A stretch of 64,000 bases of DNA from Companilactobacillus formosensis (GTDB lineage Bacteria; Bacillota; Bacilli; Lactobacillales; Lactobacillaceae): the NCBI RefSeq assembly GCF_005405305.1, contig NZ_BJDU01000006.1, forward strand, positions 124,001 to 188,000, given 5' to 3'. This document shows, piece after piece, positions 56,479 through 64,000 of the stretch; position 1 is the first letter of the stretch; every line of letters begins with the position of its first letter. The translations under genes were made by a program, and so were the position numbers. Under the pieces are notes generated by a model. The model was not told where the DNA came from and did no database searches. It worked only from the letters and a program-made list of their open reading frames with translations.

Positions 56479-58257
56479 TCATTCAAACGGATCTTGCATT
56501 TGTGTTACGTAAACTGTCATTCGTTCAGAATAACTGGAGTCTTTAAATAAATTACGGATTTCTTCATGCAAATCACTGAGATTATCAGTAATCACGCCGT
56601 CAGCACCCATGAAAATCATTCGATCCATATCGGAAGTATCGTTGACTGTCCAAGCGAAGACTTTCTTTTGCTGGATATGGGCTTGGTCAATAAAGGAATC
56701 ATTTAAAGTTGTGTATTCCATCGTGAAAGCATTGGAATTAGTGTAAGGAACCCCGAATAGATTGAATGGTAGGACGTAACTAGTTTGAATCTTAGGTAAA
56801 AGTTGCTTGGTGTCTTCAATGTATTGATAATCCAATGAGTGCACCATGGCTTTATTTTCTTGCAACTTTTTACCATATTTTTTAGCGAAAAGACTGACAA
56901 AATCAGATTTGTTACCAGAAACGTCCTTCAATTCGACTAATAACTTCTGATGCAATTTCGTGGCAGTTGCTAAATAGTCATCAAAACTTGCAATGTGAGT
57001 AGTTTTACCATTCTCGTGAACTTGGATATTAGTTAATTCATTTAAGGTTAGTTGACTTGGAGTCTTATTGATTCCAGCTAAACCTTTAAGCGTGTTGTCA
57101 TGATAAACGACAAACTTGTGATCTTTAGTTTCCTGAATATCCATTTCGATGTAATCAGGTTTTTCTTTGGCAGTAGCTTTAAGTGATTCGATAGTGTTTT
57201 GAACACCATTACCGTCATCAACACCTCGATGAGAAATACTCAAAGGTGGTTCTAGTAACCAGTTGTTGAAGTAAGTGATGTCGAAAGTAACAAAACTGAC
57301 GACGACAGCTGTTCCTAAGATGCCCCAGAACCATTTGTGATAGCGATGGTTGCGTTTAGGATAAAAGTAATTTGTATGTGTATCACTCAAGATAATCAAG
57401 ATGGCCATCCCAGAAGCATAAATTCCCGTGATGTAATTGATCAGTTGAATAGCCGTCATGTTGATAACAGCCATTGGAAAATCAAGAACTTTTAATGCAC
57501 CAACATGGTCAATCAAGTATTGGAAAGCAATCAAGATACTTGTTGAGACGGTGATGAAGATGGCGACCACGGCTAACAAGATTAAAAAGATACCTAAGTA
57601 ATAAAGTTCTTGATGTCTAGTTTTATTCCAACTGTGATGAATTGAAGCTTTGATAGACTTATTTTCAAAAATCATTGAAGGAAGTACTAAGATCCAACGA
57701 ATCCCAACGTATAAAACCACTAAATAAGCGACAATCAGTAGTAATCCTAATGGCAAATGTTCTTGAAATAGCCAATCGAGAATAAATTGGGGAATCTTTA
57801 CTTTACTTAAAAGGGTTGAAGATAATCCCAAACTGCCAAATGGTGTAATAATCAAGAAATATAATAGAAAGAATCCAAAAGCTTTAAATGGCAATCCAAA
57901 GAGGTTCTTACTGACGCTCTTGAGATAGTCCCACCAACTTAGATTGGCATGTGATTTGATAGCTTGAAAGCTGACTAGTAATAAAGTGAACTGTGCAAAG
58001 ACTAATAATAGTAGTAGAAACAGGACTAATATTAATCCGATTACCACTAGTGGCTTGTGCGTGATCAGTTCTAAAGCGTTAGTGTATGAAACATAGTTGA
58101 CATTACCCAAAAAATTGATGCCGTTAGCTAAAAAGCTCAAAACGGGAATCAAAATAAAATGAATAATTAACTGAATTAAGATGATGATTTGACTGTATTT
58201 CCAAAAATAACGCCAAAAATTGCTATTTTGACGTCGAAATTCTGCGAGTATCCCCAT
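56479..58257 (-). CDS. Membrane-bound glycerophosphodiester phosphodiesterase
   Basis: The 592-residue protein has about 330 N-terminal residues with seven or eight membrane segments, followed by a GDPD catalytic domain. That domain shows SHRGVDD with the catalytic His near residue 340, YIEMDIQETKDH with the metal-binding Glu and Asp, and FVVYHDNTLK with the second His. Such proteins release glycerol-3-phosphate from lipid or teichoic-acid glycerophosphodiesters at the membrane face. GGGGGAA precedes the ATG. It is unrelated to the sugar operons around it. Confidence 0.9.
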   Translation of the reverse strand: MGILAEFRRQNSNFWRYFWKYSQIIILIQLIIHFILIPVLSFLANGINFLGNVNYVSYTNALELITHKPLVVIGLILVLFLLLLLVFAQFTLLLVSFQAIKSHANLSWWDYLKSVSKNLFGLPFKAFGFFLLYFLIITPFGSLGLSSTLLSKVKIPQFILDWLFQEHLPLGLLLIVAYLVVLYVGIRWILVLPSMIFENKSIKASIHHSWNKTRHQELYYLGIFLILLAVVAIFITVSTSILIAFQYLIDHVGALKVLDFPMAVINMTAIQLINYITGIYASGMAILIILSDTHTNYFYPKRNHRYHKWFWGILGTAVVVSFVTFDITYFNNWLLEPPLSISHRGVDDGNGVQNTIESLKATAKEKPDYIEMDIQETKDHKFVVYHDNTLKGLAGINKTPSQLTLNELTNIQVHENGKTTHIASFDDYLATATKLHQKLLVELKDVSGNKSDFVSLFAKKYGKKLQENKAMVHSLDYQYIEDTKQLLPKIQTSYVLPFNLFGVPYTNSNAFTMEYTTLNDSFIDQAHIQQKKVFAWTVNDTSDMDRMIFMGADGVITDNLSDLHEEIRNLFKDSSYSERMTVYVTQMQDPFE

Positions 58258-58332
58258 AATTTTCCCCCTGTTTTCTACTACTAATCATACAATAATAATT
58301 CTGAAAACGAGGGCAAAAATTAAGTTTTGTGA

Positions 58333-58620
58333 TTAAGCCATGATTTCAGCCATTAGGTGTTCCTTTAAATAATCAAATTCGCCGTAGCCACTGTATAGGA
58401 AGGAATAAGTTTTATTAGCAAAGTTAAATGAAATTCGGTTCCAACCATAATAAGTGTCTTCTTTGATATTAGTGATCTCTTTGATAGGAATGTTTTGCGT
58501 TGAAGTACCTAATATCCCTTTAATTGGTCTAATTGAAAGAACTCCTTTAGAAAATGAAAAATTAGAATATCCATATGAAACTTTTTCTTCTGAATCAATA
58601 ATTTCAATGTAAGCAAACAT
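58333..58620 (-). CDS. Small PH-like protein, function unknown
   Basis: The 95-residue protein has alternating beta-type stretches (FAYIEIIDSEEKVSYGYSN, GILGTSTQNIPIKEI, ISFNFANKTYSFLY) and a C-terminal helix, the pattern of a small PH-like fold. It has no signal peptide or membrane segment. The start was moved inward: AAGGTGG overlaps the earlier ATG and lies 9 bases before this one. The gene stands alone on the minus strand. No function is proposed. Confidence 0.65.
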   Translation of the reverse strand: MFAYIEIIDSEEKVSYGYSNFSFSKGVLSIRPIKGILGTSTQNIPIKEITNIKEDTYYGWNRISFNFANKTYSFLYSGYGEFDYLKEHLMAEIMA

Positions 58621-58894
58621 AATTTTCATCCACCTTTCTGATTTCAAAATCAGTATAAGCTGTCGAACGCGTTCCATAGCAAGGGCTAAGTGGCGGTATT
58701 TTTAAATACGCATTTGTCCGCATTAATCACTGACTCTCAAACAGCAAATGCTGAAAAACACTGATACCATTTTCTGAAATTGTTAATTTTTAAAAACGTT
58801 TGGCATAAACGATGCTATGATTGCAAATGTTAATTAACGAAAGGCATGCCAAAAATGGTTACTAGTGACCGTCTTATATAAAGAGGGTTTTGTT

Positions 58895-60514
58895 ATGTCA
58901 AAAAATAAAGGTGGAAGTAAAACTTTTGCTGCATTGCAAAATGTTGGTAAAACGTTTATGCTTCCGATTGCTTTATTGCCTGTTGCCGGACTCTTTCTAG
59001 GGGTCGGAGCTTCATTTACAGGTGAATCATTTATCAAAATGTATCATTTAGAGGCGATTCTGGGACAAGGAACATTTTTGAATCGACTATTAACAATCTT
59101 CAATGATTGTGGAAGTGTTATTTTTAATAATCTAGGTCTTTTATTCTCTGTTTCAGTTGCTTTAGGTTTAGCCAAAAGTGAAAAAGGTGTTGCGGCATTG
59201 TCAGCCTTAGTCGGCTACTTTATGATGTATGCCACAATGACTAGTGCTATTGTCAATTTTGGAGAGCTACCAAAATTAAAGAAAATCGGTGGTTTATTGA
59301 CAGATATGCTAGGCTTCACTAATACCATGAATACAGGGGTTTTCGGTGGTATTTTTATCGGTTTGATCTGTGTTTGGCTACACAATAAGTACTATCGTAT
59401 TAAGTTCCCTGATGCTATTTCATTCTTTGGTGGAACTCACTTCAGTCCTATCGCTGGTGCTTTAGCTGGTATCTTTGGTGGATTCTTCATGGCATGGTTC
59501 TGGCCATATATTGCCATGGGTATTGCCGGATTGGGTACATTGATTGGTAAATCAGGTTACATTGGAACATTCTTCTATGCTTATGTTTATAGAGCTTTGA
59601 TTCCATTTGGATTACATCACGTTTTCTATTTGCCATTTTGGCAAACTGCTGTTGGTGGTACTGCTCACATTGCAGGTCAAACAGTTGTCGGTGCCCAAAA
59701 CATCGTCTTTGCACAATTGGGTGCCGGAACGAAAATTTCTTGGGAAGCAGCAAGATACTTTGCTTTTGAATTTCCAGTTATGATCGGTGGTTTCCCAGCT
59801 GCTGCCTTAGCTATGTACCACTGTGCTAAAAAGAGTAAGCGTAAAGATGTCAAAGGATTGTTACTATCATCTTCACTAACATCTATTTTGACAGGTATTA
59901 CTGAACCACTTGAATTTACTATTTTGTTTGCATCACCATTCTTATTCTGGGCCATTCACTGTGTCTTGTTCGCCTTTTCAGCAGTCTTTGTTTCCTTGTT
60001 GAAGATTGGAGTTGGTTTCACATTCTCCGGTGGCTTACTAGATATGATTTTATACGGTGTCTTGCCTGGTCAAGCTAGAACAAATTGGATAGCCTTAGTA
60101 CCATTGATTTTGTTCTACTTTGCTTTGTATTACTTCGTCTTCAAGTTTGCGATTACGAAGTTCAACTTAAAGACTCCTGGTCGTGAAGATGATGAAGAAG
60201 AAGCTACACTTCACACTAAAGCAGACTACGTTGAAGAAAAGAAAGCTCAAGGTAGTAATGATGCTAATGCTGATGGAATCCCTGCTATGATTGTTGACGG
60301 ATTAGGTGGCAAAGATAATATCAGTACTTTAGAAGCTTGTGCTACTAGATTGAGAGTTAGTGTCAAAGATCCCAAAATAGTTAAGAAGAACTTGTTGAAA
60401 TCAACTGGTGCTGTCGGAACAGTTGTCCATGGCAATGGTGTTCAAGTTATTTATGGAACTAAAGTTTCGACGATTGGTCCAGAGGTTGAAGACTATCTAG
60501 GAATTGAGGATTAA
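58895..60514 (+). CDS. PTS permease EIICB, glucose/maltose family
   Basis: The 539-residue protein has a Glc-family EIIC (GLHHVFYLPFW, TGITEPLEFTILF) followed by an acidic linker and an EIIB domain with the phospho-cysteine in LEACATRLRV (Cys482). It is closest in layout to PtsG/MalP-type permeases; the sugar may be glucose, maltose or an N-acetylated sugar. AGAGGG precedes the ATG chosen, and an upstream in-frame ATG is ignored. It is followed at 3 bases by its own EIIA and then by two candidate regulators. Confidence 0.9.
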   Translation: MSKNKGGSKTFAALQNVGKTFMLPIALLPVAGLFLGVGASFTGESFIKMYHLEAILGQGTFLNRLLTIFNDCGSVIFNNLGLLFSVSVALGLAKSEKGVAALSALVGYFMMYATMTSAIVNFGELPKLKKIGGLLTDMLGFTNTMNTGVFGGIFIGLICVWLHNKYYRIKFPDAISFFGGTHFSPIAGALAGIFGGFFMAWFWPYIAMGIAGLGTLIGKSGYIGTFFYAYVYRALIPFGLHHVFYLPFWQTAVGGTAHIAGQTVVGAQNIVFAQLGAGTKISWEAARYFAFEFPVMIGGFPAAALAMYHCAKKSKRKDVKGLLLSSSLTSILTGITEPLEFTILFASPFLFWAIHCVLFAFSAVFVSLLKIGVGFTFSGGLLDMILYGVLPGQARTNWIALVPLILFYFALYYFVFKFAITKFNLKTPGREDDEEEATLHTKADYVEEKKAQGSNDANADGIPAMIVDGLGGKDNISTLEACATRLRVSVKDPKIVKKNLLKSTGAVGTVVHGNGVQVIYGTKVSTIGPEVEDYLGIED

Positions 60515-60517
60515 TAA

Positions 60518-61003
60518 ATGAGTTTATTTAGTTTTAATAAGAAAAAAGATTTCTATGCACCCGTTTCGGGAAAATTAATTGATTTAAAAGATGTTAATGA
60601 TGTTGTTTTTTCTAGCGGTGCAATGGGAGAAGGCTACGGAGTTATCCCTGATGACGGCAATATTTATAGTCCCGTTGCTGGTGAAGTTAGCCAGCTATTT
60701 CCCACAAAACATGCTGTCGGTTTGAAATTTGGCAAAATGGAAGTTTTGGTTCATATCGGAATCGATACAGTTGATTTGAAAGGTGAACCTTTTGAGACAA
60801 TGGTCAAAGTCGGCGATAAGGTTGATCACGATACAATCTTGGTCAAAACTGATTTTGATAAAATCAAAGCTGCTAAAAAAGATACTACGACGATGGTTTT
60901 GATAACTAATTCTAAAGATGTTTTGAAAGAATATAGTTCTTTGACTAGTTTTGATAGTCATGTCGACCATGATAATAAAGTCGCTGAAGTAAAAGAAAAG
61001 TAG
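60518..61003 (+). CDS. PTS EIIA component paired with the EIICB
   Basis: The 161-residue EIIA has active-site histidines in TKHAVGL and VLVHIGIDTV and the conserved start FYAPVSGKLIDLKDV. It starts 3 bases after the EIICB gene, so the two are translationally linked. Of the three EIIAs in the window, this one is next to its permease. Confidence 0.93.
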   Translation: MSLFSFNKKKDFYAPVSGKLIDLKDVNDVVFSSGAMGEGYGVIPDDGNIYSPVAGEVSQLFPTKHAVGLKFGKMEVLVHIGIDTVDLKGEPFETMVKVGDKVDHDTILVKTDFDKIKAAKKDTTTMVLITNSKDVLKEYSSLTSFDSHVDHDNKVAEVKEK

Positions 61004-61056
61004 TTGGTCTTTGAAGTGATCCTCCCATAGTCAAAATGATTATAGGAGGTTTTACT

Positions 61057-61740
61057 TTGACCAAATTTAATTTTGAGACAAAATTAGAAATCGTAAAAAA
61101 ATATTTAGCTGGGACAAATGTTTCAGAGTTACAAGAAGAATATGGAGTAGCTAATCATTTTAGTATTTTCAATTGGACTGATCGATACAAAAAATTTGGC
61201 GCGGAAGGCTTAAAAGTTAGAAGACCTGGTTATGAATATGATGGTAATTTCAAATTAGCTGTTTTGAAGTGGAAAAAAGAGAATCAAGCAACTTATTCAC
61301 AGACAGCCTTGCATTTTGACATTAGTAATCCAGGGACGATTGCCAATTGGCAGAAAATTTTGGATAAATCAGGACAAACTTCGTTATTTGGACGCCATAG
61401 TTTACGGAATTCTCAAGAGAAAACAATTATTGATAAATTAGAACAAGAGAATCAGAATTTGCGCATTGAGATAGCGTATTTGAAAAATTTACTTCCTAGT
61501 GCAGATACTACAAATTTTTATTTTGCGCAAAAGAAGCAATGCGATGAACAGTTATTAGATATAATTAAAGATATAAAGAAGCAATATAATAGTTATGGGT
61601 ATCGTAGTGTCACTAAGGAGCTGCAAAAAAGAGGCTATTCGGTCAATCACAAACGAGTATTACGGATCATGAATGAAAATGGTTTGACTTGCAAAACGAA
61701 AAAACATAATTTGACTATTAGTGACGGATTACTTCAATGA
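61057..61740 (+). CDS. IS3-transposase-derived helix-turn-helix protein without a DDE domain
   Basis: The 227-residue protein has two N-terminal helix-turn-helix segments like IS150 OrfA (LEIVKKYLAGTNVSELQEEY, FSIFNWTDRYKKFG), a leucine-zipper coiled coil (EQENQNLRIEIAYLKNLL), and then the HTH_21 segment that begins IS3 OrfB (YNSYGYRSVTKELQKRGYSVN). It stops before the DDE integrase core, and OrfA and OrfB parts are joined in one frame. I chose a TTG start 7 bases after GGAGG. It lies in a PTS operon between EIIA and a DeoR gene, with no inverted repeats seen, so it may be a domesticated DNA-binding protein or a decayed element. Confidence 0.75.
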   Translation: MTKFNFETKLEIVKKYLAGTNVSELQEEYGVANHFSIFNWTDRYKKFGAEGLKVRRPGYEYDGNFKLAVLKWKKENQATYSQTALHFDISNPGTIANWQKILDKSGQTSLFGRHSLRNSQEKTIIDKLEQENQNLRIEIAYLKNLLPSADTTNFYFAQKKQCDEQLLDIIKDIKKQYNSYGYRSVTKELQKRGYSVNHKRVLRIMNENGLTCKTKKHNLTISDGLLQ

Positions 61741-61779
61741 AACTGACTACTGGTTTTTACTGTGAGAGGAAAGATGCTT

Positions 61780-62547
61780 ATGATTCCAAAGGAAAAAAGA
61801 GAAGCACTTATTTTAGAAAAATTAAAAGATACAAATTGGTTATCGACCAAACAGATTGCTGATCATTTTCAAATTGCTTTTGATACAGCTAGACGTGACA
61901 TTTTGCATTTAACAGCTACTGGTCAAGCAATTCGAGTTCACGGTGGAATCATGGCAGCTCAAAAGAATGAAATACCGGAATTTCTCAATCGCAAGCGAAT
62001 TTTGTCGCCAGTCAAAACTCAAATGGCAAAGATTGCAGCATCATATATTTTGCCGGGAAGATTGTATTTTATTGGTGCTTCGACTACGTTGGTTCAATTG
62101 TGTGATTTGTTAGGTCAAATAGATACGACCATTGTGACGCATGGAATTGACAACGCGGAACATCTGATGGAAAATTCTTTGCCCAAAGTTGAATTATTGG
62201 GTGGTATTGTTGATCGAGTAAACCGTTACACTTCATCATTGGATACGTTGGTTCGTTTGAATGATTATATTTTCGATGCTGCTTTTATCGGTGCTTCACG
62301 AATTACTGACGAAGGTGACATTACCGTAATGGGCAAAGCTGATGCCGCTATTTTAAAAAAGGCTGTTCAAAGAAGTAAAAAAATCATTTTAGTAACGCAA
62401 AATTATAAATTTACCACTAAAAAAACATCACCTTACGTTGTGGCTAATTGCCAAGATGTTGATGTTTTGATAACTGATGAAGAATTGGATGAAAGGTATA
62501 AGAAGTATTTTAGAAAGAGTAATGTTTACCGAGTTATTGGTAAATAA
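61780..62547 (+). CDS. DeoR-family transcriptional regulator
   Basis: The 255-residue protein has a DeoR winged helix (WLSTKQIADHFQIAFDTARRD, AIRVHGGIM) and a C-terminal sugar-phosphate sensor (GRLYFIGASTTLVQL, VELLGGIVDR, DAAFIGASRIT). GAGAGGA suits this ATG; GTG and ATG codons just upstream are possible but overlap that site. It ends the EIICB/EIIA operon and probably represses it until a sugar phosphate binds. Confidence 0.88.
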   Translation: MIPKEKREALILEKLKDTNWLSTKQIADHFQIAFDTARRDILHLTATGQAIRVHGGIMAAQKNEIPEFLNRKRILSPVKTQMAKIAASYILPGRLYFIGASTTLVQLCDLLGQIDTTIVTHGIDNAEHLMENSLPKVELLGGIVDRVNRYTSSLDTLVRLNDYIFDAAFIGASRITDEGDITVMGKADAAILKKAVQRSKKIILVTQNYKFTTKKTSPYVVANCQDVDVLITDEELDERYKKYFRKSNVYRVIGK

Positions 62548-62550
62548 ATA

Positions 62551-62597
62551 AAGCTAAGACTGATTCTGTTTTATGAGAATTAGTCTTAGCTTTTGTT
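62551..62597 (+). terminator. Terminator after the DeoR gene
   Basis: AAGCTAAGACT and AGTCTTAGCTT form an 11-base stem followed by TTGTTTT. Confidence 0.82.
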
Positions 62598-62637
62598 TTT
62601 TGTTATTATCCTACTAATAGATAAATTGGAGGATATT

Positions 62638-63267
62638 ATGAACCAACCCAAAATTGATGAAGATTATCTAACGAAAGGTTCTTTCTTTGATATTTACAAT
62701 GAAGAAGATTACTTTTTGAGCAACTATTTGATCAAAGATGAATTAGTAGAGAAACAGACGATTTCCCATCCGATGATTGAACAGACTTTATTTCAACATG
62801 TGACCCTTAGTGATTGCGATTTTGATAAAAGTGATTTAACCGATATTATTTTTAAAAATTGTGACCTCTCAAATTGTCATATCACTGATTCCAGTTTGTT
62901 TCGAGTTAAATTCCAGAACTGTAAAATGTTAGGAACTGATTTCAATGGTTCTTACTTCAACAATATTCAGTTCAATAATTGTATTTTGGATTTGGCTAAT
63001 TTGAATCAATTGACTTGCAAGGTAGTTAATTTTGACAATAGTAGTTTGAAAGACGTCAGTTTTAGTGACAATAAACTAAGTAAAGTTATTTTTGACAATT
63101 GTGATCTCAACGAGATGATTGTGATGAATACCAAATTAAAAGGCATTGACTGGAGTAATTGCCGTTTTGAAACGATTGAAGTGGACCAAAATTATTTGCG
63201 AGGATTGAAATTGAATCGTGAACAAGCTGCCTTTTTTGCTCAGAACTTTTTAGGAGTGAAGATATAA
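62638..63267 (+). CDS. Pentapeptide-repeat protein
   Basis: The 209-residue protein has many tandem repeats of the A/C-D/N-L/F-x-x type over residues about 50-185 (LSDCDFDKSDLTDIIFKNCD, FDNSSLKDVSFSDNKLS), which fold into a right-handed quadrilateral beta-helix. Qnr and McbG of this fold shield DNA gyrase; other members have no known role. The central loops that define Qnr are not evident. GGAGG precedes the ATG, and the gene stands alone. Confidence 0.85.
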   Translation: MNQPKIDEDYLTKGSFFDIYNEEDYFLSNYLIKDELVEKQTISHPMIEQTLFQHVTLSDCDFDKSDLTDIIFKNCDLSNCHITDSSLFRVKFQNCKMLGTDFNGSYFNNIQFNNCILDLANLNQLTCKVVNFDNSSLKDVSFSDNKLSKVIFDNCDLNEMIVMNTKLKGIDWSNCRFETIEVDQNYLRGLKLNREQAAFFAQNFLGVKI

Positions 63268-63288
63268 TAAACCGCTTAATGGTATATT

Positions 63289-63316
63289 TTGACCACTCAA
63301 GCAAATACCCTATACA
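63289..63316 (+). promoter_or_regulatory. Promoter of the LytTR/LiaF-like pair
   Basis: TTGACC and TATACA are separated by 16 bases, 48 bases before the LytTR start. Confidence 0.65.
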
Positions 63317-63364
63317 CTGACAGTTAAAAATGGTGTAATACTTCTAACGAAAGGGTTGTTGGAT

Positions 63365-63817
63365 GTGAAAATAAAGTTAGATATTTCATCAGAGTATCAA
63401 GAAAAAGAAATTATTATCCGAGCTAATAAAAAGGATGAAGAAGTAGCTGAAATTTTACGTAATCTTCAAAATATTGATACTAAATTGCACAATATCAATG
63501 GTTATTTGGATAATACGGTCTATTCTTTGTCGACACAGGATATTTTATTTTTTGAGACCAATGATCGAAATGTTTACGCTCATACTAAAGACAACGCCTT
63601 TTTGATCCATTATCGGTTGTATGAGTTAGAGGAAAATCTGCCGGATAATTTCTTGCGAGTTTCTAAGTCGTCAATTTTAAATGTTGATGAGGTAAAATCT
63701 CTGACTCAATCCGTTATGGGAAATCTAATTCAGTTTCGCGATAGTTATAAACAAATGTATGCTTCCCGCCGCTTTCTAAAAAAGCTAAAGCTGAAATTGA
63801 ATCAAAGGAAGGTTTAA
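63365..63817 (+). CDS. LytTR-domain DNA-binding regulator
   Basis: The 150-residue protein is a stand-alone LytTR domain (residues about 45-140, with DILFFETNDRNVYAHT, FLRVSKSSILNVDEV and YKQMYASRRFLKKLK) without a receiver domain. GTG is preferred because AAGGG lies 9 bases ahead; two TTG codons upstream overlap it. In lactobacilli such small LytTR proteins often precede a LiaF-like membrane gene, as here (2 bases apart), suggesting a cell-envelope response pair. Confidence 0.87.
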   Translation: MKIKLDISSEYQEKEIIIRANKKDEEVAEILRNLQNIDTKLHNINGYLDNTVYSLSTQDILFFETNDRNVYAHTKDNAFLIHYRLYELEENLPDNFLRVSKSSILNVDEVKSLTQSVMGNLIQFRDSYKQMYASRRFLKKLKLKLNQRKV

Positions 63818-63819
63818 TT

Positions 63820-64000
63820 ATGAGAAATAGAATCTTTTGGGGTTTGTTTTTATTATTGAGTGCCGCTTTATTGATTGCTAGTCAGTTACATTTGATCACA
63901 TACACATTTAATTTTTGGACAATTGTCGCAACGATATTTTTGGTATTCTTTTTAATCAAAAGTTTAGTTTACTTTTCTGTTTCAGGGACAGTTTTTACAT
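63820..64000 (+). CDS. LiaF-like membrane protein (cut by the window end)
   Basis: The first 60 residues show two hydrophobic segments (IFWGLFLLLSAALLIAS and FWTIVATIFLVFFLIKSLVY) separated by a short turn, the layout of the LiaF/DUF5668 N-terminal membrane domain. AAGGAAGG precedes the ATG, which lies 2 bases after the LytTR stop codon. The rest is outside the window, so the assignment rests on position and on this segment. Confidence 0.6.
   Translation, partial: MRNRIFWGLFLLLSAALLIASQLHLITYTFNFWTIVATIFLVFFLIKSLVYFSVSGTVFT

Overview
The window comes from a low-GC Gram-positive bacterium and reads as a chromosome segment of a lactobacillus. The evidence is the sufCDSUB order for Fe-S assembly, strong GGAGG-type ribosome binding sites, two secreted proteins ending in lactobacillar SLAP (S-layer attachment) domains, a trpXYZ-type tryptophan transporter, many sugar PTS operons with cre boxes, and a LicT antitermination system. 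A Companilactobacillus-like host would fit, but that is an impression and not proven. I see no rRNA, tRNA, CRISPR array or complete insertion sequence.

Layout. 1-6.2 kb: an unrecognised gene end, a YbaK-type tRNA deacylase, and the suf operon with a MIP18-family gene. 6.2-9.6 kb: two secreted SLAP proteins around a HAD phosphatase. 9.6-12.5 kb (minus strand): trpXYZ behind a leader RNA that encodes a 17-residue peptide with one Trp codon and can fold into competing hairpins and a terminator. 12.6-14.4 kb: a YibE/YibF membrane pair. 14.5-28 kb: two related alpha-glucoside modules, each with a GH4 6-phospho-alpha-glucosidase (CDMP motif), an EIICB permease and an RpiR regulator; the first also carries EIIA, a GH13 alpha-glucosidase, an unknown membrane protein and a fumarase-superfamily lyase. 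28-33 kb: two oxidoreductases, then two Gfo/Idh/MocA dehydrogenases with a GRP-type sugar transporter and a divergent AraC regulator. 33.9-38.5 kb: a second AraC regulator divergent from a PTS EIIBC and a beta-glucuronidase. 38.5-47.2 kb: a beta-glucoside locus with promoter, cre, RAT and terminator ahead of EIIA and licT, then a second RAT and terminator ahead of an EIIBC broken by an amber codon, then three GH1 enzymes and a ROK kinase. 47.2-56.3 kb: two GntR regulators, deoC, and an operon of EIIC, a small membrane protein, a MupG-like hydrolase, a metallohydrolase, DgaE, DgaF and a PfkB kinase, which looks like a pathway for an amino-sugar acid or its conjugate. 56.4-64 kb: a membrane glycerophosphodiesterase, a further EIICB/EIIA pair with a DDE-less IS3-like protein and a DeoR regulator, a pentapeptide-repeat protein, and a LytTR regulator followed by the start of a LiaF-like gene.

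How it works together. Most of the window is carbohydrate uptake by PTS followed by intracellular hydrolysis, held under catabolite control by cre sites placed in or next to promoters, and switched locally by RpiR, AraC, GntR, DeoR or LicT proteins. The points most worth a second look are the Trp-codon leader upstream of trpXYZ, the amber codon at the conserved EIIC glutamate, the EIIC/MupG/DgaEF operon, the degenerate second EIIB-like domain, the PTS-linked beta-glucuronidase, and the transposase-derived HTH protein inside a PTS operon.
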